From NCBI GenBank assembly GCA_010672925.1, contig JAAHFP010000007.1, positions 1-64,000 of the forward strand: a stretch of DNA of 64,000 nt, given 5' to 3'. The notes below the pieces were generated by a model that saw nothing but the letters and a program-made list of their open reading frames with translations, did not search any database and was not told the origin of the DNA. This DNA comes from Symploca sp. SIO1C2. Its GTDB lineage: Bacteria > Cyanobacteriota > Cyanobacteriia > Cyanobacteriales > Coleofasciculaceae. This document shows, piece after piece, positions 55,679 through 64,000 of the stretch (position 1 is its first letter; each line of letters starts with the position of its first letter). Position numbers and translations under genes: made by a program.

Positions 55679-56143
55679 ATGAAAGTTACAAAGTCTTGGG
55701 AACAAGCTACTGATCTTGCCACCAGCAATTATCTGGTAGTTGGTTTAGCTACCTGCTTTTTGAAACAAGAGGGTGAAGTTCACCAAGTTAAAGTTATAGA
55801 ACCCATTCCCTCTGCCGCCTTAGAAGCAATTCTCAAAGGAGTTCCCACATCCTATGCTTTGGCTTGTGGAACAACTTTAGGGGAATTACTTTCTGAGGAA
55901 CCATTCCAAAAACCCACTGAATTCCCTCTAGAAGCTCAATTTTGTGACGATTTTGCTGAGCGATCACTGGCGGCAGCACGCACTTACAAGAGTCGCCCCG
56001 AGGCTCAGGCTCATATTCCCTTAGGTACAACCCGCAATGATTTCAACTACTCCACAGAACGCAAGCGGGTACTTAATCAGACAAGGGTAATCCGTAAAGA
56101 AGATGACGTTAAACAGCATGAATACACTCACAAAGTTCTTTAA
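55679..56143 (+). CDS. Conserved cyanobacterial hypothetical protein
   Basis: A 154-residue soluble protein from ATG 55679 (MKVTKSWEQATDLATSNYLV). An upstream ATG at 55592 would add residues without family features. VVGLATCFLKQEGEVHQVKVIEPIPSAALEA-type beta-rich start and a basic C-terminus (NYSTERKRVLNQTRVIRKEDDVK) are visible. Function unknown. It lies 12 bp before the GST gene and is probably co-transcribed with it. Confidence 0.75.
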   Translation: MKVTKSWEQATDLATSNYLVVGLATCFLKQEGEVHQVKVIEPIPSAALEAILKGVPTSYALACGTTLGELLSEEPFQKPTEFPLEAQFCDDFAERSLAAARTYKSRPEAQAHIPLGTTRNDFNYSTERKRVLNQTRVIRKEDDVKQHEYTHKVL

Positions 56144-56155
56144 ATTCCTACTGCA

Positions 56156-56713
56156 ATGCTAAAACTTTATGGTGGAGCCTTGAGTCGGGCATCAATTATT
56201 CATTGGTATCTGGAAGAATTGGGAATTCCCTATGAATTTGTCCTGCTGGATATGCAAGCTGGAGAGCATCAGCAGCCAGAGTTTCTGGCAATTAACCCCA
56301 TAGGAAAAGTCCCAGCAATTGTAGATGGAGATTTTCAGCTTTGGGAGTCGGGGGCGATTTTGTTCTACCTAGCACAAAAGTACGGCAATATGCCCTCATC
56401 GGCAGAAGTACAAGCAAAAATTAACCAGTGGATTCTCTTCGGTAATGCGACTCTGGGACCAGGAATTTTTGTTGAAGCTGGTCGAGAAAAAGAAACACCT
56501 AAGTTAATGAAGCCACTGAATCAAATTTTTGAACAGCAGCCTTTCTTGCTTGGAGATGAGTTGAGTGTGGCTGATATCGCAGTTGGCTCGATCTTGGCAT
56601 ATATACCAATGATGCTCAAGCTTGACCTAAGTGAATACCCAGCAGTTTTAGACTATATCAAGCGTCTTTCAGAACGACCAGCTTTTCAAAAAACTATTGG
56701 CAAACGAGGTTGA
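56156..56713 (+). CDS. Glutathione S-transferase family protein
   Basis: A 185-residue GST. The thioredoxin-like N-domain starts MLKLYGGALSRASIIHWYLE and has the cis-Pro site IGKVPAIVDGD and the glutathione-binding ESGAILFYLA. The helical C-domain has LLGDELSVADIAVGSIL with the N-capping box. It is shorter than most GSTs (about 200). The gene directly follows the conserved hypothetical gene. Confidence 0.93.
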   Translation: MLKLYGGALSRASIIHWYLEELGIPYEFVLLDMQAGEHQQPEFLAINPIGKVPAIVDGDFQLWESGAILFYLAQKYGNMPSSAEVQAKINQWILFGNATLGPGIFVEAGREKETPKLMKPLNQIFEQQPFLLGDELSVADIAVGSILAYIPMMLKLDLSEYPAVLDYIKRLSERPAFQKTIGKRG

Positions 56714-57006
56714 TTGGAACAGCTGTGGCTTGGGACGCAGGAAACAGAACCTACCCTTAGCCCCTCCTAGTAGCAGGGCTGTTTCATTTTCGTCAGAGAA
56801 ACATCGCATCCCATGAAGTCTCGTACATTTTGCCAAAATCACCAAATGGAAAATATTGGGTTGTGAATATTCTCTGGTGAACATGAATTAGTCCTGCTCC
56901 CAGGAAGGGAACAAAATATTCCGAGGGAAAACAGATTGAAGGGAATCTTTTTCACCTTTTTAACTGGCTGGTTATTTTTGCCAAGCTGTAGAAACACTAA
57001 GTTGGC

Positions 57007-57564
57007 TCAATCTAATCCTTCTTTGATATTAATCCACTCCCACCAACGATTGAGTGGATAGTAAATTACTGGTGCCCAGAGGCTGCTAAGAATTGCGGAA
57101 GAAAGAGCAATGCGCTGATGATCTGTCCAGATTTCAGCCAAGGTGCGATCGCCCATAAAACTATACTGGATTGCAGTTACTGTTTCTCCAACTACTGCCA
57201 TACCAAAAACAATTAGGGCTACTGAAATAAAATCTTCCTGAATATACCGCTGCTTCTGAATCCGAGCCGTCATAATTCCAACAATAGCCAGACTTAACAC
57301 ATGGGTAGGGTGAGGTGAGGTCATGCCATCTTGAATCAGTCCCAGAGACAAAGCTGCTAGCACCCCCTGAAATGCCGTGCGTTTGACACTCCAGGCAACA
57401 ACCCAAATCAACAGCCAGTTTGGGGTAATTCCCAACAATTCCATCCCTGGCAAGCGTGCTGGTAAGACCATTAAGCAAATGATAACTGAGCTCATGGTCA
57501 CTACCCAGTTAATAATTTGACGAGTCCAAGGTGAATACTGAGATGCCTTATTCATCGAAATCAT
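57007..57564 (-). CDS. mreD: Rod shape-determining protein MreD
   Basis: A 185-residue membrane protein with about five helices, the smallest partner of the MreBCD elongasome. GITPNWLLIWVVAWS and LGLIQDGMTSPHPTH are the recognisable segments. A Met four codons inside (MNKASQ) may be the true start. It is 68 bp after mreC. Confidence 0.85.
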   Translation of the reverse strand: MISMNKASQYSPWTRQIINWVVTMSSVIICLMVLPARLPGMELLGITPNWLLIWVVAWSVKRTAFQGVLAALSLGLIQDGMTSPHPTHVLSLAIVGIMTARIQKQRYIQEDFISVALIVFGMAVVGETVTAIQYSFMGDRTLAEIWTDHQRIALSSAILSSLWAPVIYYPLNRWWEWINIKEGLD

Positions 57565-57632
57565 TGGGTAAAGAGACTTCGTCCTTCTAGAACGGTGCAG
57601 TATAAATGGTGAGAAAATTGATTAGGAAAATG

Positions 57633-58367
57633 TTACTCAGGATAAGTAACTAACCACTCTAGGTAACTAATTGGTGCAGTCAACTCAATAATTGCTTCTG
57701 GAGCAGGACTTTTCTCAAGATTTACTGATTCTACACGTCCTAATGGCAAACCAGAAGGAAAAAGTTGGCTGACGGGTGAAGTAGAGACAACATCTCCACT
57801 ACGGACATCTGGTACTTTATCAAAAAATTGCATTACAGCGCGATTAGAACCTTGCCCCCGGATGAGACCCATACTACGACTACGACTAATTACAGCACCG
57901 ACTTTACTAGTAGGATCACTAATGAGCAAAACACGACTGCTATTTGGTGTCACACTAACGACTCTACCAACTAAACCCCCATGCCCCATAACAATGAAAC
58001 CCACTTTGATGCCATCTTTACTACCTCGACCTAGAGTTACCTGTTGCCACCAGTGATCTGCACTACGGCCTACTATAGGAGCTACAATTCCTTGCTTTTT
58101 CTGAGCTTCTACATAGCCCAACAAATCTTTTAATTTCTGATTTTGGCTTTCAAGTTCGACTAACTGTTCTTGCAATTCTAGAACACGAGCATTTGTAAGG
58201 TGCTCTTCTGGAGTCGGACCTAGTGTAAAAGGACGGGTGAGTAATTGGTAAGACTCCAAGATTACGGCACCTTGAGTCTGACGCAATAACCAGGCTGCAC
58301 TTAGGGTGGCTCCTACCAATGCAATTGCCACTCCATGTCGCTCCCACCAACGACGCAGTATATACAT
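57633..58367 (-). CDS. mreC: Rod shape-determining protein MreC
   Basis: A 244-residue bitopic membrane protein with one N-terminal helix (about 12-30), a coiled coil (LQEQLVELESQNQKLKDLL, about 63-82) and a periplasmic beta-barrel core (APIVGRS..WWQQVTLGRGSKDGIK, GLVGRVVSV, LISDPTSKVG). It organises PBPs around MreB filaments. The gene follows mreB after 306 bp, a longer spacing than usual. Confidence 0.93.
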   Translation of the reverse strand: MYILRRWWERHGVAIALVGATLSAAWLLRQTQGAVILESYQLLTRPFTLGPTPEEHLTNARVLELQEQLVELESQNQKLKDLLGYVEAQKKQGIVAPIVGRSADHWWQQVTLGRGSKDGIKVGFIVMGHGGLVGRVVSVTPNSSRVLLISDPTSKVGAVISRSRSMGLIRGQGSNRAVMQFFDKVPDVRSGDVVSTSPVSQLFPSGLPLGRVESVNLEKSPAPEAIIELTAPISYLEWLVTYPE

Positions 58368-58673
58368 AATTTGTTTATCAACGGTTAGCTTTTGGCTGAC
58401 AAAGATTGACGAAGATCAATAATTTGATTCATAGGGCGAGAAAATTATTCCCTCAAATTGGAAATTTAATAACTGAGCTTCTGAATCGAAATAATTGGGG
58501 ATTTTGGAATTTTTAGTTTTCCAGGACTTACAAGCAAATCACCTACTCAGTAGGTTGAGAGAGCTCGACAATATGCCTCACTTTAATAAGATTTTCTGGC
58601 ACTCTACTCTTAAATCCTGACAATTTATCAAGAGGATTAGTTTCCTCCTCAGTAATCCAAAATCCCTTGAGCA
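58368..58673. other. mreB-mreC gap, no gene seen
   Basis: A 306-bp AT-rich spacer. It may hold an mreB terminator or an mreC promoter, but neither is clear. No repeat was noticed. Confidence 0.5.
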
Positions 58674-59717
58674 CTAGATGGTGCGAGAGCGACCACTAAA
58701 GACGCGCTCTAACTGTTTGAAATTCTCCAGAACTCGACCTGTTCCCAAAACAACACAGCTTAGAGGATCTGCTGCAACATGGGTGACAATGCCAGTCTCA
58801 TGACTTATTAAAGTATCCAAGCCCTGCAATAGGGCACCTCCACCGGCCAGCATAATACCTCTATCGATAATGTCTGCTGCCAACTCTGGTGGTGTCCTCT
58901 CCAAGGTTCGCTTAACCGCATCAACGATTACTGACAATGGTTCTGACATACTTTCACGAATTTCTGGTCCTTTGATAGTGACAGTTCTTGGTAAGCCAGA
59001 CAATAGATGTAAGCCCCGTACTTCCAAGTTTGTGTCATCGTCGTCATGAGTTGGATAAGCTGAACCAATCCGAATTTTAATTTCTTCAGCAGTACGTTCC
59101 CCAATGACCAGGTTATGAACTTTTTTCATGTACTGAGTGATGGATTCGCTAAGTTCATCCCCAGCAATACGTACAGATTCACTGAGCACTGTACCTTGCA
59201 AACTAAGTACGGCGACTTCCGTAGTACCGCCGCCAATATCAATAATCATGTTGCCTGTTGGCTCTGCCACTGGTAACCCAGCACCAATAGCTGCTGCTAC
59301 TGGTTCATCAATAAGGTAAACATCTCTGGCACCAGCCTGAGATGCTGCCTCCATAACTGCCCGTCGTTCGACACCAGTAACACCGCTAGGAATGCCAATC
59401 ACAATCCGGGGTGAAACCAGAGTTCTGCCTTCGTGTACCTGCCGGATAAAGTGCTTAAGCATCAGTTCCGCAGTATCGAAGTCGGCAATTACACCATCGC
59501 GGAGGGGACGCAGGGCAACCACATTACCTGGGGTTCTGCCCAACATTTTTTTTGCGTCTTCCCCCACAGCCAGCGGTTCGTTTTTGTCTTGATCCATGGC
59601 AACAACGGAAGGTTCTTGAAGAACAATCCCCTTGCCAGACACGTATACTAAAGTATTAGCAGTGCCTAGATCTATACCCATGTCCCTTGAAAGAGAAAAG
59701 CGATTTAAGAGACCCAC
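58674..59717 (-). CDS. mreB: Actin-like cell shape protein MreB
   Basis: A 347-residue actin homolog. Phosphate 1 loop DLGTANTLVYV, phosphate 2 IIDIGGGTTEVAVLS and adenosine motif GIMLAGGGALLQG are intact. GRTPGNVVALRPLRDGVIADF and VVSPR-type segments match MreB, not Mbl-like extras. Filaments under the membrane guide lateral wall synthesis with MreC, MreD and a PBP. Leads mreBCD and is divergent from ssb. Confidence 0.97.
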   Translation of the reverse strand: MGLLNRFSLSRDMGIDLGTANTLVYVSGKGIVLQEPSVVAMDQDKNEPLAVGEDAKKMLGRTPGNVVALRPLRDGVIADFDTAELMLKHFIRQVHEGRTLVSPRIVIGIPSGVTGVERRAVMEAASQAGARDVYLIDEPVAAAIGAGLPVAEPTGNMIIDIGGGTTEVAVLSLQGTVLSESVRIAGDELSESITQYMKKVHNLVIGERTAEEIKIRIGSAYPTHDDDDTNLEVRGLHLLSGLPRTVTIKGPEIRESMSEPLSVIVDAVKRTLERTPPELAADIIDRGIMLAGGGALLQGLDTLISHETGIVTHVAADPLSCVVLGTGRVLENFKQLERVFSGRSRTI

Positions 59718-60279
59718 TAGTTTTTACGCCCCCAAAGTCAAATGCTGCTGTGTATGATGAAAATTTACTTAAACTGTAACCGAGGTGGATTTTATTACGT
59801 TTTCTATGGTTCGTCTAGTGAACTAGACTAATTCCATCAGTAAACGCAGTGTAACCCCTTCTTCAGTTAGGTAGGAAGGGGAGGAATGACCATCTTGCTC
59901 TGACCCAATGAGGCAGATTTGAGACAGACAATCCAGTTACAGAAATGACTAATCCCCTGTTTCGCTACAAAAACTGGACTTTTTTGGTAAACTGAACCTC
60001 AATTCCGGAGTATCTTTTGCTAAGGTCAACTCTTAACATGGAGATAATCCTCTTGCAGTAGAGTGTGTAGCTCCTTTCCCCTATCTCAACCAAGATGTCT
60101 TCACTGAACAACTGAAATTATAGTTCGGGGAATAGAACCTTTCATCCGGAAGAATTTGGCATAGAGCGTTTCAGGGAATTGCCTTAAGCAGTATTTTCTC
60201 CAGAAAGATTATTGATTGTCTCATATTCGGTCAATTAGCTAAAGTAGATCTGGCAATAAATACTTATGTACTAAATACC
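59718..60279. promoter_or_regulatory. Divergent mreB/ssb control region
   Basis: A 562-bp gap without genes. GTCTAGT-GA-ACTAGAC (59813-59828) is a symmetric site that could bind a dimeric regulator. CCCCTTC/GAAGGGG (59855-59861 and 59875-59881) is a short hairpin 13 nt apart. Both lie nearer mreB. The role is inferred only from position. Confidence 0.4.
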
Positions 60280-60651
60280 ATGATCCGTCTCAATGTAGTT
60301 AATCTTGTTGGTCGCGTAGGTATGGATCCAGATGTGAGGTATTTCGAGTCTGGAACTGTTAAATGTAGGCTGACACTGGCTGTAAATCGCTTCAGCCGTA
60401 ATAGCGACCAGCCAGACTGGTTCAACTTAGAGTTATGGGGTAAAAATGCCGAAACAGCAGCTAATTACGTGCGCAAAGGTAAGCTAATTGGAGTACAGGG
60501 TTCTCTGAAGATAGATCGATGGAGCGATCGCGCCACAGGAGTAGAGCGCACATCTCCAGTAGTCAGAGTTGATCGCTTTGAATTCCTCGGTTCCAAGCGA
60601 GATGAAGAATCTGGCTCATTTAATAGCTACAACAATGACACAGAGTTTTGA
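60280..60651 (+). CDS. ssb: Single-stranded DNA-binding protein
   Basis: A 123-residue OB-fold protein. NVVNLVGRVGMDPDVRYFESG, FNLELWGKNAETAANYVRKG and VQGSLKIDRW are the SSB core. The C-terminus is NNDTEF, acidic but without the classic DDIPF tip. Cyanobacterial genomes often carry this short SSB next to mreB. Confidence 0.93.
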   Translation: MIRLNVVNLVGRVGMDPDVRYFESGTVKCRLTLAVNRFSRNSDQPDWFNLELWGKNAETAANYVRKGKLIGVQGSLKIDRWSDRATGVERTSPVVRVDRFEFLGSKRDEESGSFNSYNNDTEF

Positions 60652-60675
60652 AACCTAATACCTAACTAGGGGATC

Positions 60676-61416
60676 TCAGTAACCGATTTGTAGTGTAACT
60701 GAGGCTTGTACCTCCTGTTCACCTCCAATTATGGGTATAGTAACTTGCCCAGTAAGTTTAGTTGTTGCGTCAAAAAGAGGCATCTGCGATTGTGGAGGTG
60801 TAGCACCGTTAATTTGAATAGTGACAATATCTTTGCGGGTCAGATTCAAGGTGCTTAAAACGACATCAGCTTGCTGTTGTGCGTCTTGAGTAGCTTCCCG
60901 CAAAGCTTCCTTTTGAGCCGCAGCGATCACACTATCAGATGCGGTGAAGCTAATACGATCAATCCGGGTAGCTCCTGCTTGAACAGCTTCATCCAAAATT
61001 GCACCAGCTTGCTCAGTGGGAATCTTGAAGCTTATGCTATTGATGGCTCTATAACCAATTATTCTTTGTACATTGTTCTCATTGCGATAATTCGGATTGA
61101 GTCTGATACCGGTAGTTTGTAGTTTGGCTAGATTACGCGATCGCAGCAATTCTACTACCGCTGTTGACCGACGGGCTGCTTCCTCCTGGGCGAGAACAGC
61201 AGTTTGTCCTTGCACTTCAACCCCTAGTTGTACCTGAGTCATGGTTGTGGGAATCATCTCTACTCCTCTACCAGTTACAGTTAGGGTACGTAAGAGTCTT
61301 TCTTGGGCAGTAGCAGGATAGTTTAGAGATAGCGTCAGTAGACCTACCGCCAAAGGAATAATCGGTAATCGCCGACTAGCTTGAGCAAAGTAACTCAACA
61401 AAATAGCTGGATTCAT
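60676..61416 (-). CDS. SIMPL domain (DUF541) periplasmic protein
   Basis: A 246-residue protein. The signal peptide is LPIIPLAVGLLTLSLNYPATA (cleavage about residue 36). The SIMPL domain starts RTLTVTGRGVEMIPTTMTQV and has VVELLRSRNLAKLQTTGIRLNPNY-type repeats and a C-terminal beta segment ending LQIGY. The family resembles BP26/Omp28 and has a structural or oxidative-stress role at the envelope. Convergent with ssb, 25 bp apart. Confidence 0.9.
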   Translation of the reverse strand: MNPAILLSYFAQASRRLPIIPLAVGLLTLSLNYPATAQERLLRTLTVTGRGVEMIPTTMTQVQLGVEVQGQTAVLAQEEAARRSTAVVELLRSRNLAKLQTTGIRLNPNYRNENNVQRIIGYRAINSISFKIPTEQAGAILDEAVQAGATRIDRISFTASDSVIAAAQKEALREATQDAQQQADVVLSTLNLTRKDIVTIQINGATPPQSQMPLFDATTKLTGQVTIPIIGGEQEVQASVTLQIGY

Positions 61417-61615
61417 AACAAAATCGATTTTTTATACAGAAGCCTTCAACTCTAGCAGTTCTTTAATTTGATTCTTTAATTTCCTATATATTAAACTCTA
61501 AAATCTTTAGTGTAACGCTCTGTAGGTGTGGCATGTAGGCTTGAAGATCTCGGTGTTCTTAGTTGGGTTAGTTCAACCAGCTTGTAGAGTAGAGAAAGTA
61601 ATTTCTTAGCAACTA

Positions 61616-63109
61616 ATGGCTGATGCAATTGCCTGGGTGAGTTTTTTGGCACCCACTAACTCAATCTCATTTTTCTCTGCTCAACAGCCGCTTTTAGCAG
61701 CAGCAACAGAAGCAACAGAACAAGAAACAGCAAATGGTTCACTGATATTGGCAGGAGTACTGCTGAGTCTAGTCGTAATTTACTTTGCCAGTAAACTGGG
61801 AGGCGAAATTTGCTCTCGGATTAACTTACCGCCTGTATTAGGTGAACTTATAGGTGGTGTCATTGTCGGGATTTCTGCTCTGAATCTACTGGTTTTTCCA
61901 GAAGGGGGTGCAGATGCCTCTAGCTCAATGATTATGAACTTCCTTCAGACTACTGGTGGCCTAAGTCCAGAAGCAGCAAATTCAGTATTTGAGGCTCAAA
62001 GTGAAGTCATTTCTGTTTTGGCGGAATTAGGAGTCATTATTCTTTTATTTGAAATCGGATTGGAGTCCGATCTTCAAGAATTGATCCGTGTTGGACCCCA
62101 AGCCGCTGTGGTGGCGGTGGTTGGAGTAGTGGCTCCTTTTGTCGCTGGCACTGCTGGCTTAGCTTTAATTTTTAACATTCCCGCTGTACCAGCAATTTTT
62201 GCCGGTGCTGCTCTGACAGCTACCAGTATTGGCATAACAGCTAAAGTCTTGGCAGAAATTGGTCGTCTCAGTTCCAAAGAAGGTCAAATCATTATTGGTG
62301 CAGCAGTACTTGATGATGTTCTAGGTATTATTATCTTGGCAGTAGTTGCTAGTCTGGCGAAGACTGGGGAAATTGTTATCACCAACGTCATCTATCTCAT
62401 TATCAGCGCAGGAGTTTTCCTAGTAGGTTCAATTTTACTTGGTCGCTTCCTGAGTCCTTACTTTGTCGGCTTGGTCAATGAAATGAAGACTCGCGGCCAA
62501 GTTCTGATTACTGCACTAATTTTTGCCTTACTATTGTCTTATGTTGCTGCTGCTATCCAATTAGAAGCAATTTTGGGAGCATTTGCAGCAGGACTAATTC
62601 TGGCAGAAACAGATAAGCGCCGAGAATTAGAAGAACAGGTGATACCAGTAGCCGATGTACTGACACCGATTTTCTTTGTAGTTGTCGGAGCCAGAACTGA
62701 TTTAAGTGTTCTCAATCCTACAGTTCCTAGCAATCGTGAGGGATTAATTTTAGCAGTTTTTTTAATCGTAGTGGCGATTGTTGGTAAAGTCATCACTGGC
62801 TTCACAGTCTTTGGTCAACCTGGTATCAATAAATTGGCCATTGGAGTCGGAATGATTCCTAGAGGCGAAGTGGGGTTGGTCTTTGCTGGTGTAGGAGCCG
62901 AGAGTGGTGCTTTATCGGAAGCGACTGAGGCTGCCATTATTGTTATGGTTATCCTAACAACCTTTCTTGCACCTCCTTTACTAAGACTGGTGTTTCAGGC
63001 AAAAGATACAGAAGATACTCCTACAGAAATTACTGCTTTAGACAGTAGCAGTACAAAAACTGTGGTAGTAGAACAAGAGTCACCCTCGACCTCAACACCC
63101 GAAGACTAA
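61616..63109 (+). CDS. Cation/proton antiporter (CPA2, Kef-like)
   Basis: A 497-residue inner or thylakoid membrane protein with about 12 helices. INLPPVLGELIGGVIVG, GVIILLFEIGLESDL, VLDDVLGIIIL (the two acidic ion-site residues) and AFAAGLILAET-type segments are CPA2 features. VVVGARTDLS is close to the usual end of the antiporter. No RCK/TrkA domain follows; the tail is a 40-residue Thr/Ser/Glu-rich stretch. Na+ or K+ exchange for H+ cannot be chosen. Confidence 0.92.
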   Translation: MADAIAWVSFLAPTNSISFFSAQQPLLAAATEATEQETANGSLILAGVLLSLVVIYFASKLGGEICSRINLPPVLGELIGGVIVGISALNLLVFPEGGADASSSMIMNFLQTTGGLSPEAANSVFEAQSEVISVLAELGVIILLFEIGLESDLQELIRVGPQAAVVAVVGVVAPFVAGTAGLALIFNIPAVPAIFAGAALTATSIGITAKVLAEIGRLSSKEGQIIIGAAVLDDVLGIIILAVVASLAKTGEIVITNVIYLIISAGVFLVGSILLGRFLSPYFVGLVNEMKTRGQVLITALIFALLLSYVAAAIQLEAILGAFAAGLILAETDKRRELEEQVIPVADVLTPIFFVVVGARTDLSVLNPTVPSNREGLILAVFLIVVAIVGKVITGFTVFGQPGINKLAIGVGMIPRGEVGLVFAGVGAESGALSEATEAAIIVMVILTTFLAPPLLRLVFQAKDTEDTPTEITALDSSSTKTVVVEQESPSTSTPED

Positions 63110-63543
63110 TATTAAAACTTTCACAGGCGTGGCAACAGCCGTTATGGATATAAGAAACAATTCAAATTCTGTTGCCTATAGCCTTTTTTTGAAAGGACTC
63201 TCGTTGCCAATAGATCTAATCCGAATGGCAAATACCTAAACCATAACCATATTTTGGATTTTGGTAAACCCGTGTATAATGTCATATCTGAAACTTAACT
63301 TTGCCCTGCTACGTCATTTGGGTTTATCTGCCTCTAGTAGACAACTACAAAGCGGTAAACAATTTTGGGTGCAGCAAATACAGCTTTAGCTATTGTGAGA
63401 GTATAGTTGTAAATTGTGTATCTGTATTGACAAATGACAATAGATATGAATTGCATTCTTTACCTCAACAATTTGAACCTGACTAATCATCAGGCCGCTC
63501 TCTTAATGTCGTACCGCATTTTCAACAGGAGCAATAAATAACC
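63110..63543. other. Intergenic region, no gene seen
   Basis: A 434-bp gap. Short frames are without family features. AGGAG about 13-17 bp before 63544 fits the next gene's GTG start. No clear terminator. Confidence 0.5.
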
Positions 63544-64000
63544 GTGAGATTTCGCTGGCTGATAGTACTCTTTAGCATCCTCAATGTCCTTATCTGTGCA
63601 TCTGCTGCTGAAGCAGGTAGACTCCTGCGTTGGAGTTTTGATGGTAAGGACACACTAGAGTTCATTACAGATCAAGGAGTTCAACCCCAAGCACAATTAT
63701 TGAGAGAAAGGGGTGAGCCGATCAAGGTAGTCATTGATTTGCCTGGGACTCTTCTGGGGCAAGCGACACAAAGACGGCAGTATAGAGGTTTGATTCGGGA
63801 AATCCGAGCAGGTCAATTTCAACGCAATACGGCTCGGATTGTGATTGAATTAGCCCCTGGTTATACCCTCGATCCTCAACAAGTGAAGTTCCGGGGGATT
63901 ACTGCGAGTCGATGGACAGTAGATTTACCAGAACCTCAGAGGATATCTTCCCCTAGCTCGCCACCTACCAGGAGAAACTCTCAACCAAATTCTAATTCTT
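63544..64000 (+). CDS. amiC: AMIN-domain protein, probably N-acetylmuramoyl-L-alanine amidase (cut by window end)
   Basis: About 152 codons are visible from GTG 63544. A signal peptide (WLIVLFSILNVLICASAAEA) precedes an AMIN domain (about 22-130) with LLRWSFDGKDTLEF, VVIDLPGTLLGQ and ARIVIELAPGYTL. A Ser/Pro/Asn-rich linker begins where the window stops. Cyanobacterial proteins that begin so usually end in an amidase_3 zinc hydrolase (AmiC) cleaving peptidoglycan at septa; the catalytic part is not in view. Location downstream of mreBCD-ssb matches other cyanobacteria as I recall. Confidence 0.75.
   Translation, partial: MRFRWLIVLFSILNVLICASAAEAGRLLRWSFDGKDTLEFITDQGVQPQAQLLRERGEPIKVVIDLPGTLLGQATQRRQYRGLIREIRAGQFQRNTARIVIELAPGYTLDPQQVKFRGITASRWTVDLPEPQRISSPSSPPTRRNSQPNSNS

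Overview
The window comes from a filamentous, phycobilisome-type cyanobacterium, probably a large-genome non-heterocystous lineage (Oscillatoriales, Moorena-like, is a guess). Support: psaM of photosystem I, a carboxysome shell protein (CcmK4-type), a hetZ-patU pair, a group 2 sigma factor, DUF760/DUF29/DUF1499/Uma2 proteins, very frequent GCGATCGC (HIP1) octamers, GGCAGAA-type heptamer arrays and many small palindromic repeats. No rRNA, CRISPR array, prophage or intact transposase was seen.

Layout. 0-0.67 kb: tandem MITE-like repeats. 0.67-6.25 kb: membrane transglutaminase-like protein, patU-like and hetZ-like genes, a divergent conserved gene, tRNA-Leu(UAG). 6.3-12 kb: accessory region with a decayed DUF433/DUF5615-type toxin-antitoxin pair, DUF29, a complex palindromic element, a NACHT NTPase, and a DUF1810 gene with an in-frame stop. 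12-17.5 kb: core genes pyrF, tyrS and a class A penicillin-binding protein. 17.8-23.4 kb: two tandem paralogous histidine kinases and a retropepsin-like lipoprotein, interleaved with MITE-like repeats. 24-25.5 kb: a K+-channel-like protein with a non-canonical pore. 25.5-33.5 kb: accessory island with a frameshifted Uma2 gene, a 2059-residue NACHT-HEAT protein, an orphan antitoxin and a truncated ATPase; most of it lies between inverted copies of one 40-nt palindromic repeat. 33.6-42 kb: ccmK, a PLP decarboxylase beside potB/potD-type transporter genes, a response-regulator/adenylate cyclase, an alpha/beta hydrolase and a redoxin. 42.3-52.8 kb: pyrH-frr operon, small conserved genes, selO, glk, a histidine phosphatase, a group 2 sigma factor, DUF760 and TerC. 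53-53.6 kb: a structured element ending like an IS200/IS605 right end, directly before psaM. 54-64 kb: conserved small genes, TPR, GST, mreBCD, divergent ssb, SIMPL, a cation/proton antiporter and the start of an AMIN-domain amidase.

Functional themes. Cell shape and peptidoglycan (mreBCD, PBP, AMIN protein), filament patterning regulators (hetZ/patU), signalling (two kinases, one cyclase, sigma factor) and STAND/NACHT genes that are candidate defence proteins. The two NACHT regions are surrounded by broken genes (frameshift, internal stop, truncation), the pattern expected of fast-turnover accessory DNA. The most unusual items are the giant NACHT-HEAT gene, which carries a 1728-bp internal duplication and an in-frame palindromic repeat insertion, the candidate TnpB/omega-RNA-like remnant upstream of psaM, and the 7.5 kb palindromic element whose arms differ by compensatory changes.
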